Of a stretch of DNA of 64,000 bases, positions 54,887 to 64,000 are shown one piece after another. The stretch is from Toxotes chatareus (taxonomy: Eukaryota; Chordata; Actinopteri; Toxotidae): the NCBI GenBank assembly GCA_016801885.1, contig JAFBJY010000242.1, forward strand, positions 1 through 64,000, written 5' to 3'. The notes beneath the pieces were generated by a model that was not told where the DNA came from, did not search any database, and was given only the letters and a program-made list of their open reading frames with translations. A program made the position numbers and the translations under genes. How positions within the stretch are numbered: the first letter of the stretch is position 1; each line of letters begins with the position of its first letter.

Positions 54887-56400
54887 TTTTGACACTCGCA
54901 AACAGAAAAAAGTCCTTTTAATGACAAAGTTAAACAGATCTCAATAATAATGTGATCTGAATTCATTATTAATATAAAACACAAACACACAGGACACATC
55001 TAAATCATCAGTGGTGAAGCCAGTTGGTTGGAAAAGTCACATAATTAGATAAATGGAGATCACCTGTGTGCAGCCAAGGGCTTTCAGGTGATTGTAGTAT
55101 AAATACACCTGCATCTGGAGGTTCCAGCTTTTGCTGAGTGAGCAGAGAAACTCTCCACCATGAAGACAGAACAACACTGAGTGTCTCTGAGAAAATGGGA
55201 TTGAAAAGCAGAAATCAGTGGCTGGATACAAGAGAATTTCCAAGTCACTGAACTTCCCTTGAAGAACAGTTAAACCAATCACTATGAAATGGAAGGAGTG
55301 TGATATGGTGAATGATGTCTGTCTGTCTGGAGCAGGCTGTTTTAAAAAACTGACATGTCAGAGAAGAAAACACGAGCAGCTCCAAACAGTTTCACACCAT
55401 CTTTGTACTTTCACACTCTGATATTAGCTTTGGTTTTTCTCTCTCTCTGTCTCATCCTTGTAACAACCTCCTGCAGCAGGAGTCACATTGAATTTGTCAC
55501 ATCTGATGACCCTTCACTTGTTCATAGAAACCAGAAAAAAAATGAAGGTAATGTGGTTCAGTGCTGAGCCTGATAAACTAAAAGGGTTGCATTTGAGAAT
55601 AAAGCAGTTCAATATCATTTGGAGGTTAAAACACATCATGTATTTTAAACTGCAGTGATAATTATTAAAAGGATACATTTTATTTGAGATGTCATCTCCA
55701 AACAAAAAGAGAAAATATCAGAGGTTGAATAAGGTTTGGCACACAAAAAAAATCAGAATCTCTCCTGACTGACAGCAGCAGGTCTGACATATGGAGGAGA
55801 GATGATCTCAGGCAGAGGTTTTATTGATAAGGAAATAAAAATGTGCACAGGTGCATTAACCAGAGGATCTCACAGTCTTCTCTGTGTATCAGATCATCTA
55901 TGGTGTCATGTACTTCAGGAAATGATTTAGTGTTTCAGAGAATTGTTCCTTTGGAAACATGGAGTCAAGAAAATCAGTTCTGAATCTGACCCTCTGAAGT
56001 ACAGAGATAAATCTCTGTCAAGTGGAGTTAACCAAGCCTTCAACCCTTTGTCTTCAGGATGCTGACCACTGTCATTATCTCCATTCTGCTCTGACTTTCT
56101 TACTTTATTCTTTCTTAAAATAAGATCCTGACCATCCAAAACATATGAAAGTATAGTAAAGCTGATTCCAACAAAGCTCTTTAGATTCAAAAAGATCATA
56201 ATTCCTGAAAAGATTTACAATATATTTCACACAACTATAAATGTTTTATATTGTCAATAAAGACTTGTTTAATATACAGCCAGCAAAGGCAGACACCTTA
56301 TGTGTTTTATTCATCTAATGATAGTGATTGGTCGATGTGGTCTTGGTCTTGTTGAATGTTGCCTTACAACTGATATTTTTGTACCTTATGTGTTAATATT

Positions 56401-56421
56401 GGAAAAAAAAAAAAAAAAAAA
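56401..56421. repeat. A-rich homopolymer tract
   Basis: An uninterrupted run of about 20 A. Confidence 0.85.
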
Positions 56422-56544
56422 GCTGAATCAGCCCTTTGTTTTCCGGAGGAAGAGGACATTTTCTCCTTGAACACATTTGTTTGAGGCTGAGAGATTTCTT
56501 GACCTGCAGCTGAGTATCCTGCCACGAGTACAGTACAGTACAGT

Positions 56545-56830
56545 ATGTCATGATTGAGCAAAGACGGAAGCCAAAAGCACGACTCCAGGGAGCAGAATCA
56601 AAAATAAAGTCTTTATTAAACAAAGTAGCAAATAATAATCACCCAAACAGGGAAAACGCAAGGAAATAAAATACCAAAAGAAGAACATAAAATCACTCAA
56701 ACGAAGTAACACAAAATCACTCTTACGAGGAAAAACAACAAACTCAAACAAAGACAGGGCAGCAAGGCAAAGATCAAATAAACAAAGTACACAAACAAAG
56801 TATGAGGCGTCATGAAGCGTTTCGACTCAT
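56545..56830 (-). repeat. LTR-like or SINE-like segment (minus strand)
   Basis: On the minus strand the 3' part reads AATAAAGACTTTATTTTTGA, then CTGCTCCCTGGAGTCGTGCT and ends near ATCATGACA. This is the order of a polyadenylation signal followed by an LTR-type end. Start not defined. Confidence 0.3.
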
Positions 56831-57031
56831 TGCAACACTGTATTGATCCTGTGTCAATACTATGTCACTGAATACTGACACCTGCTGGACCTTAAAAATC
56901 CCTACAGGCAACCTAGTTGACAGACTCAACTGACACTGATTTGATGAGCTAGTATATACAATAATGTGAAAATCTAAGTGAACGTGTTGTGAATGAGGAC
57001 GCTTGTGGACTGGGACTTTAATTTCAAATTT

Positions 57032-57935
57032 TTATAAAAAAAAAATAAGTTTTTCCAATGTTTTGAAATTGAGTCTGTTACGCTTTTTTGATACAACTTC
57101 TCCAGCTGTAGAAAACACCCGCTCACATGGCACAGATGAGGCTGGAGTGCAGAGAAATTGTAAGGAAAGCTGGAAGAAGTTTGGATAGATTGTCTTGTGG
57201 TTGTCCCAGCATCTCATAGGATCCTGGGACCTGGCAATATTACCCCTCTACCAGGTATCTCTGCACCTCCTGGATGGCTGTGGCACTTTTGGTCTGCCTG
57301 CTCACTTCGATGCCTAGATGTTGCCAAAGGTTATCTAAAAAACAACAAATTGGCATTTTAGTACATGATTTCCAAACAACAACAAACAAATAATGCTGAA
57401 TAACATGCCTGAAGTGGTTGCAGACAGCTGTTGTAAAGACGGTCCCGGCTGGGGCTTATTTGTGCGTCCGATTACAGATGCACATTCTGACCGCAGTCTA
57501 CTGATGGACTCATTGCACTTGGAGGAACTGAGGAACCCGAGTGATTTAAATCTGGGGTCTTGAAGTGTTGCTAGGGTCAACACACTTAATGACTCCAGAT
57601 TGGAAGCAATGTCTGTGACTTGACGCTTCAGGTGTTCATGTAGGTGTATGGCTGCCTGTGTGTGCAAGGTTTACGCTCTAGTGCAAGAGCATTTTCATCA
57701 TTGGGATGACCTTTGACCCTGGCACTCGCCTCTTCGGACAACTCCACTGTAGCTTGATGGAAAAGAGCAAGCACAAGAAGTGTTTCTCTTATGATGGTAT
57801 ACTCATCAGCTGTAAGTGGAGTCAAATCTGTTTTTAGAGAGGCCAGAGATACCCACACTGGTTCCCTCTCATCATGTAGCCTTGACAGCATTTTATATGT
57901 GCTGTTCCAGCGTGTTGGCACCTCATTGATAAGTT
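57032..57935 (-). pseudogene. hAT transposase, C-terminal half, broken
   Basis: On the minus strand: PTRWNSTYKMLSRLHDEREP (57,921), a middle part with LATLQDPRFKSLGF (57,570-57,530) and the C-terminal dimerisation block SSVPCERVFSTAGEVVSKKR (57,150-57,080). The order is that of Ac/ZBED-type hAT transposases, which cut and paste DNA. The segments lie in different frames and a premature stop is present. The N-terminal half found at 59,115-58,645 belongs to a separate bounded element, so this is a fragment of another hAT copy. Confidence 0.75.
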
Positions 57936-58016
57936 TTAGGGTTGGTCATCCCAAAATAGGACAGGTAGAATTAGATGAGATTAACTCAGCTACTCTAAAT
58001 TTTCCTTAATCACCTG

Positions 58017-59348
58017 TAGGGCTGAAAGATTTTAGGAAAAGATCTAATTGTGATTTTTCTGGCAGATATTACGATTTTGATTTGATTCACTATTTTCTTC
58101 AAATCAAGCTTCAGTGCAATATTCACAGTGTACAGTATCATTTACAAACATGACAAAAAAATGACATCATACAATTAAAACATTAAATGCCATTACTCGA
58201 ATGCACTCTAATGAACTAAAAGAGCATCTTTGACTGTCTTAACTTAAAGTAGTGCAAAAAAATCCTTGTGGTAAGTTAAATAAAATACAAAACAATTCCA
58301 AAAAAAAAAAAAAGTTAACTATATCATTTTAAGAAAAGCCTTACACTCACGTAGGTATAGGTCAAGGTCAGTCTTTTATGGCTCAAGGGAGCTAGCTTAT
58401 CAACATCTATAGCAGCAGTTAAAGTACTTTATTCAACCCTATATTAAGAAACCTGGACTATCTTTTTACAGTCAGTGAAATTGAAAAGTAATGGTAATGA
58501 TATAAGACTTACTAAAATAAAATCACCCAATTTCTTCCCTTCTGAAAAATGTCAGACATTAAAATAGGTGAGTCATTCATTTATAGCTCAGCAGCACCCA
58601 AATCTTCAGACGTTAATTCTGACCCCAGCTTGACAGACACTCTCTCAGTCCGGGACAATATTCTGTCTGGTGTGGTCAGTGGGAAAGTATGCTGTCTGCA
58701 GGCAGCGACTTTTCAACTCAGAGTTGTCATTTACGAAATGCACAGTCAAACTAAGATATGGCTCGGTCGTTCTGCTTGACCACATATCAGTAGTTGTGGT
58801 ATAATTCTCCACATTTTTCAGCTCTGTTAGCACTTTTTCTTTACACTCCACGTACAGCTGTGGGATGGCAACCTGGCTGAAGTAGGTGTGGAGGGACTTT
58901 TTCATCATGTGCTCGTCATGCAAAAGCCTGTGGTGATTTTTTAGTATAAATTGGTTATGTTTACGCTAGATGTTGCAACTTTAGTGCAATAGGTTTTGCA
59001 CAGTATCTGTTTCTGGTGCACGTCTGCAGCCTCAAACCCGAAATACTCACAAATGGCCGACGACGTGCTGTTTTTCTTTGGGATTAAATCCTGTAACTCT
59101 GCTTCTGGTCCATTTCAGAAATTAAGGAGCAGGTTGTACTGATTGGCATGACCTGTGGAGGAGCAGCATGCTGCTTCTGATTGGTGAGCTTGGCAGGTAA
59201 GGAGACAGCTTGTATGTGTAAAATAGTTGACACAGCAGATCCTGGGTCAGACAGCAGCACTGCAAAAACACCACAGCTTTGATGATCACATGATCGCGTT
59301 GTCTGAAATCGCAGTTCCGATCAGAAAACGTTAAATCATTCAGCCCTA
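58017..59348 (-). mobile_element. hAT element with TIRs and 8-bp duplication
   Basis: The element starts TAGGGCTGAAAGATTT and ends with the complement of TAGGGCTGAATGATTT (15 of 16 identical). It is flanked by ATCACCTG (58,009-58,016) and CTCACCTG (59,349-59,356), an 8-bp duplication with one mismatch, as expected for hAT elements. Only the N-terminal transposase half lies inside, so it is an internally deleted non-autonomous copy. Removing it joins the two sides of the host C2H2-family gene in one frame. Confidence 0.8.
58645..59115 (-). pseudogene. hAT transposase N-terminal half (BED finger), broken
   Basis: On the minus strand a BED-type zinc-finger region lies at about 59,115-58,960 (CEYFGFEAADVHQKQILCKT), with the His pair lost. 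Then comes HMMKKSLHTYFSQVAIP and the conserved block TTTTDMWSSRTTEPYLSLTV (58,820-58,760). The C-terminal half is absent from the bounded element. Confidence 0.65.
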
Positions 59349-60684
59349 CTCACCTGTAGATATACAGGACAAGCCATGTCCTATTAGTGTCAGCACTTTA
59401 GCTGCTAATGACAAGAAATTAAAACAGTCATGTGGACAAATGTTAATACTTTTAAAAATACTACCTTTTCTTTTGAGTGATATTGACAACGACTATGTCA
59501 AATTTATTTTCAAGTTAATTGAGATCAAATTGTTCAAATTGTACTTGCTCCTGTTATTTCTTTGGAAACTGTATTACAGCTCAGACACATGATTGAGCAA
59601 CATCTGCATCAGTTCAAATAACTTTTTCCTGAAGCCAATGTAAAACCCAAAGAGCATGACATGTTGGCTCTACCTAGCCAGATCATATCTCTTGGTCCTT
59701 TAATTAGAAGTATGTGTATGCCATTTGAAGCTAAGCACAGTTATTTTAAGCAGTGGGTTTCTAAGTTCAATTTTAAAAATGTCTGTAAATCACTTGCAAA
59801 CCATAATCAGTTCCTTGAATGCTGTCAAAATCAAACAGGTATTGAACATCCAATTTTTGCTAGTAAAAGAGAATCAGGGCCTGTCTCAGCTGTCAGAAAT
59901 ATTGATCATGTTAAGAGAAAAGTCAAAGATTTTTTCAGACATAGAGGTCACGCATTCTGTTGTCTCAGTGACATGGTACATCCTCAATGGCAATAAGTAC
60001 ATCAGTGGGAAATCTATGATTACTGTAGATGTAGATGGAGCTTTCCCAGTGTTTGGACTGATAAAAGATATCTTTATGATATATGATTCCTCTTTTGTTG
60101 CTTTTGAGTACCAGCATTATGAGACACTGAATTTGAGTCCAGAATTGCTGCATATGAGGTGGCAGGTCCCACTGTTGCTCAGGCCACAGAATGTACATGA
60201 ACTCATTGACTGTATTTCCTATTTTTCAGTTAGTTTCAAAGAACATACGTTTGTGCCAACAAAATATAGTCTTTGTGATATTATTGCCCACAGAAGTAGA
60301 CATTAATATGGCTAATAAGTGATGCATTGATGTATTGGGTGATCAAGTTTGTGTGTTTCAGCCCTGTTAACAAACACTGCTCATCAAAAAATGCCATGGA
60401 CTGTATGATGAGCTGTGGTTAAGGTTGTATCATTTCTTTTCTTTCACAGTTTGAACATACTTGAAGTCAGAGCAATAGTTTGTTGTTTGACTCCTGAATC
60501 AAGCAACTTAAGTTTGTTGCTGAATCTTAAAATAAGATTTATTTTGACGAGACTGGGTGAGAGATGTAATGGATCTTATTTTAACACTTATTTCCCCCTT
60601 TTTTTTCAGATTTCCTGCTTATTTGAGACAAAAAAGATCAGGTTGTGCTTGATTTAAGATTATAGTGTAATGTTGAACACTTCA

Positions 60685-60690
60685 AATAAA
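60685..60690 (+). terminator. AATAAA polyadenylation signal
   Basis: An AATAAA about 380 bp after the C2H2-family copy, in the TTCAAATAAAAA context. Confidence 0.45.
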
Positions 60691-60784
60691 AATTATCTCT
60701 TAAAACAAATTAAATTATCTCACACTTCTAAATCTAAAGATTTTTTTTTTTTTTTTATCTTGATAAGAACCAAATCATTTGCAG

Positions 60785-61200
60785 TTCACCTGCTGTCCTG
60801 CTCTTAGTGTTGCCTGTTTCTCTGTCTTTGTCACCTCTGAATTTGTCCTCTGTTCCCTTTGGATTCACTTTTCATTTGTTCACCCCAAGTAAGAACTTCA
60901 ATGTTTGAAGTTTTGGAATTGAGATTCTGAAGTTTTTCACCTTCTTGGACAGTTTAGTTGTTTAAGTTTTGTTTCCTGGCCTTGGACTTTGATCCAGTGA
61001 TTTTGAGTTTAATAAAGAGGACTTTAACTGACTTGTGCGTACGTCTTGGGATTTCTTTAGTAAGGGGGAGGGGCAACCTTAGTGTTCTTGGCCACAGCTG
61101 TGACTGTAACAGGTCCCTGCTGACCTCTCATTTCATATTTTTACACTGTGTTTAAATATATATGACACCTTGTGGACACAATATCATCTGAAAGGATTTT
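60785..61200 (+). repeat. Dispersed repeat, LTR-like, copy 2
   Basis: Near-identical to 31,285-31,680 with small indels, including an insertion near 60,895-60,935. It carries the same AATAAAGAGG signal. Confidence 0.55.
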
Positions 61201-61760
61201 AAGATACTTTATTGTCGTATATACAACAAAATTCAGGTGCGCATCCAAAATATGATGCTCAGTAAGTAAAAAAAAAAAAAAAAAAAAAAAAGATTGTTGA
61301 AGTTGAGTCAATCAAGAATCTCAATCATTCCAATCCTATCACGTATGTCAGCTAAAGTGCTGCAGTATGCTGGTCATAAAATGATTTCAAATAAAGTGAC
61401 AGTGGGGAAGAAAAGAATAAATGAACAATCATAAAATTATTGCAAACAATCAAATATTGCATGTGGATTGGTTACATGGGTATTTATTTCAGAGATGAGT
61501 TGAGTGTGTTTATGGCTTTGGGATAAAAGCTGTTCAGCAGTCTTGTGGTTGGTGTTTTGATGGATCTGTACCGTTTTCCTGAGGGGAGAAGCTGAAACAA
61601 AGTGTGGGCAGGGGATGAGAATCTTTTAAAATGTAGAATGCTTTCCTGAGGCAGTGGATTCCAACAGTGACAGGTTTTCAAACATGACAAAACAGACAAG
61701 ATTTCAGAATCAAAAGCTGACAGAGAAGACAGTGACATAAAGGATCGTCTGTAGGTTCAC
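61195..61760 (-). mobile_element. 5'-truncated Rex1/CR1-like LINE fragment
   Basis: The minus strand encodes FQLLPSGKRYRSIKTPTTRL and LNSFYPKAINTLNSS at the ORF2 C-terminus (61,580-61,484). Its 3' UTR ends at ACTTTATTGTCGTATATACA. An A run (61,267-61,290) interrupts it. The same kind of tail is at 11,060-11,960. Confidence 0.6.
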
Positions 61761-62639
61761 AGATGCAATTATTTGGATTCTTGCTACATTTATTTTAAAC
61801 TCACAGAATCTTTATCAGAACCATGTTTAGTTCCTAAAAGTTCAAAATGACTTTACAGCATATTATAGTGATTACTTATGATTTAATAAATGACTATATA
61901 ACTATATTAGTTATAAGGTTATTGTGTTGGTCCTCATTTAAAATTTCATTTGGAAATTTACTGTTTTGATGTAAAATAACTTCAGTGACTCACTATGAGA
62001 AACTCCCACTCACTCATTCACTCCCTGCCACCGAGACAGCAGATAGATACACTTTGAAGGAGTGAAGGTATTTGGAAAGCTTTTTTGCTGCCCGTGTGTG
62101 TGTGTCTGCTTGCTAGCTAATGTGCTATGTGCTAAATGCTGTTACTGCTGTGACATTTTAAAAGCTCAACAACGGGGTGTATATTTCACTGTTAACATGA
62201 AGAAAATGAATGTGAACTGTAGCTGTGTTGCTTATTTTTGTAATTCATTTGGTATTTTTGAGAAGATTAAATATCATTAGTATGGGTTATGAGTTTTATG
62301 CGCGTATTGCGGAATAATGTCGACATCGTGGAACGGATTTTCAATGATTGTGTATGTGGGCGCCAGGTGTTTTTCGGCGGTTAGCCAGTGCGCTATGCCG
62401 CACTCCCATACATTCCAATGTAAAATTACTAACCTTCGCGCGTGGAGTTGGAATTCCACATTTTGGGCAAAATGATGAAATAATGAAATGGGAAAAATAT
62501 GACAGACGCTACTTAATTAGGAGATCTCAAAAATGTTATTTTTGTTCGAAATTTATCTTGTTTTGTAAACTTTTAAAGGTTCTGAAAATTTCTTGAAGAA
62601 ATACCCTAAACGGCCACCAGGTGTCACTGTCTGTCTATT
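61761..62639. other. No gene seen
   Basis: About 880 bp. A GT run is at about 62,095-62,105. No convincing coding region. Confidence 0.45.
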
Positions 62640-63225
62640 TTCAAATTCCAGGAATTATACCTTTTCCAAGTTACGTGGCGGAAATGTGACCCGGACAGTT
62701 GACCTAATGGGGGTGAAATGTTAGGAGAGCACGGTGGGTAAGTTCAAGTTCCTGGAATTGAACCTCCATGCGGTAAGTACCTCAGACACATGCCCGGGAC
62801 GGTTGCCTGACAAAGGGCAAAGTTTAGAAGAGAATGGGCGGTAAGGTCATGTTCCTGGAATTGGACCTCCATGCGGTAAGTACCTCAGACACATGCCCAG
62901 GACAGTTGCCTGACAAAGGGCAAACGTTAGGAGCGAACGGCGGGTAAGTTTCACGTTCCTGGAATTGGACCTCCATGCGTTAAGTACCTCAGACAGATGC
63001 CCAGGACAGTTGCTTGACAGAGGGCAAAGTTTAGGAGCGAACGGCGGGTAAGTTCACGATCCAGGAATTGGACCCCCATGCGGTAAGTACCTCAGACACG
63101 TGCCCAGAACAGTAGCCTGAGAGAGGGGAAAAGTTAAGGGTGAACGGTGGGTAATTTCATGTTCCTGGAATTGGACCCCAATTTAGTAAGTTACAGACGT
63201 GTGCCCCAAAAGGTAAGCAAAATAT
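62640..63225. repeat. Tandem array, period about 102 bp (about 5 copies)
   Basis: Successive copies contain TTCCTGGAATTGGACCTCCA, ATGCGGTAAGTACCTCAGAC, CAGGACAGTTGCCTGACA and AGGGCAAA(G/C)(T/G)TTAGGAG. The first and last units are more divergent. Each unit holds two GGTAAG(T)-type words. Confidence 0.85.
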
Positions 63226-64000
63226 GGTCATAAACCATTGGCAATGTGTTTTAGTAAGTTTTTGTCTTTTGATTATTCTAAATAATGAACCATTAATATT
63301 AGAACAGTCTTTTATTAGAACAAGATATTATATGAAAACACAACAGTACAGTAAAGGGTTATAACATGATTATTCTCACAGAGAATCTTCTGTTCCTGAG
63401 TCGGGCACCTTATCATAGTCAAAAGAGCCATCGTCAGACCATGACTCCACCGCGTTACACGATGCCTCACTGTTAGTGTCCTCGCTCTCTGAGGCCTCGC
63501 TGCTGGTGTCCTCACCTCTGATGTCTCGCTACTCGCTGATGTCTCTGTCTTCCTTGAGGGGCCCGGGGCCACGTCCATATTTCCCTCATGACCCCAAGAC
63601 AATGTCAGGTGGCATGTTTCCTTCCCTGGATCTGCAGGCTGCCCCCCAGGTGTAACCTCAGCAGTGTCCTCTGGCTGGAACCCCTCTTCCTCCTGGCCCT
63701 CCACCTCAGAGTCCCCCTGTTGGAAGTTGTCTTCCTGCTGCAGCTGCTCCTCCTCCTGACTCTCTCCAGAGGGGAGTCCTCAGGTTAGGGTCTCCTCCTT
63801 CCTCCTCCTCCAGGCTCTCCACTTCTGATGATTTTGAAAGAAAGTGAGTTAGGTTAGGTACATTTAGTTTAGGACTAAATAGCAAGAACATGCAATAGCT
63901 ATAGAGCTATCATTACACACTCTATAAGACTCACCTTGTCTTGTCACTGGCCGGTGGACAGCATCTATTAACGACCGCAGGATTCTTAGTCTCACTGACC
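63226..64000 (-). other. Possible acidic Ser/Glu-rich terminal exon
   Basis: A minus-strand frame from about 63,520 to the TGA at 63,376-63,378 encodes a Ser/Glu/Asp-rich end (EASESEDTNSEASCNAVES). Other minus-strand frames reach 63,891. This could be the C-terminal exon of a gene continuing past the window edge. I cannot name it. Confidence 0.25.

Larger units (their letters stand above)
53234..56540. other. Gene-poor intergenic sequence
   Basis: About 3.3 kb with no supported gene. It holds short CA runs (about 53,828-53,855), a CA microsatellite at 54,474, a strong hairpin at 54,809-54,886, and an A run at 56,401-56,421. Short frames such as 53,869-53,620 (-) and 55,355-55,567 (+) have no known domain. 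Confidence 0.5.
57943..60306 (+). pseudogene. Second copy of the C2H2-family multicopy gene, split by a hAT insertion
   Basis: Coding similarity starts near 57,943 (GHPKIGQVELDEINSATLNF), is interrupted by the element at 58,017-59,348, and resumes at about 59,357. It includes ILPFLLSDIDNDYVKFIF, then LALPSQIISLGPLIRSMCMP and FEAKHSYFKQWVSKFNFKN (59,661-59,800). The end (59,960-60,306), in another frame, has VTWYILNGNKYISGKSMI and DGAFPVFGLIKDI. It matches the family of 28,841-29,643, whose central part is missing there. Function unknown. At least one shift (about 59,930-59,990) breaks it. An AATAAA is at 60,685. Confidence 0.55.

Noticed and set aside
62640..63225. CRISPR-like or gene-encoded repeat domain
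   Set aside because: The ~102-bp units are direct tandem copies with no spacers. No frame stays open through the array.

Overview
This window looks like teleost fish DNA, probably spiny-rayed. It is not bacterial. Long AT-rich stretches have no open gene. It carries fish repeats (an L2-type LINE, Rex3, Rex1-like tails, tRNA-derived SINEs, hAT pieces, CA and other microsatellites) and splice-site-bounded coding blocks of teleost multicopy gene families. No intact single-copy host gene is visible. Most coding sequence belongs to mobile elements in various states of decay.

Layout. 0.1-5.3 kb: a near full-length L2-type LINE on the minus strand, with an SGNH-esterase ORF1 and an endonuclease/RT ORF2. 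6.0-10.6 kb: a complete Ty3/gypsy retrotransposon on the minus strand with identical 152-bp LTRs, a tRNA-Leu primer site, a polypurine tract and a 5-bp target duplication. 11-25 kb: gene-poor sequence with a Rex1-like tail, two SINEs, a Rex3 fragment, an unassigned 1.4-kb transcription-unit-like repeat, an L2 fragment, and an ~800-bp segment present twice and again partially inverted at 33 kb. 26-30 kb: a decayed SAMD3-like gene and, 19 bp further on, a C2H2-finger gene of a teleost multicopy family, bracketed by inverted clusters of short GAGTT-type motifs. 33.7-36.0 kb: a 5'-truncated Rex3 element. 36.6-38.1 kb: a decayed RNase-H-fold (DDE-like) gene.

38,119-53,227: the centrepiece is a complete 15.1-kb Polinton/Maverick element of the adintovirus type. 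It has terminal inverted repeats and a perfect 6-bp target duplication (TACCTT). The left half reads rightward: a spliced multi-exon gene, protein-primed PolB, packaging ATPase, a small basic core-like protein and a second small conserved protein. The right half reads leftward: four accessory genes, then integrase, penton-like protein, pVI/pX-like protein, double-jelly-roll major capsid protein and adenain-like protease. The two arms converge on interleaved polyadenylation signals at about 45,980. The major capsid gene is open, but PolB, ATPase, protease, penton, pVI-like and integrase genes carry frameshifts or stops, so as written this is an endogenous viral fossil. Some frameshifts fall in homopolymers and could be assembly errors.

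53-64 kb: intergenic sequence with a CA repeat and a near-perfect hairpin, an LTR-like segment, hAT transposase pieces, a second copy of the C2H2-family gene split by a hAT element with its own inverted repeats and target duplication, a repeat pair shared with 31 kb, another Rex1-like tail, and a tandem array with a period of about 102 bp.

All family names come from motif recognition by eye; no database search was run.
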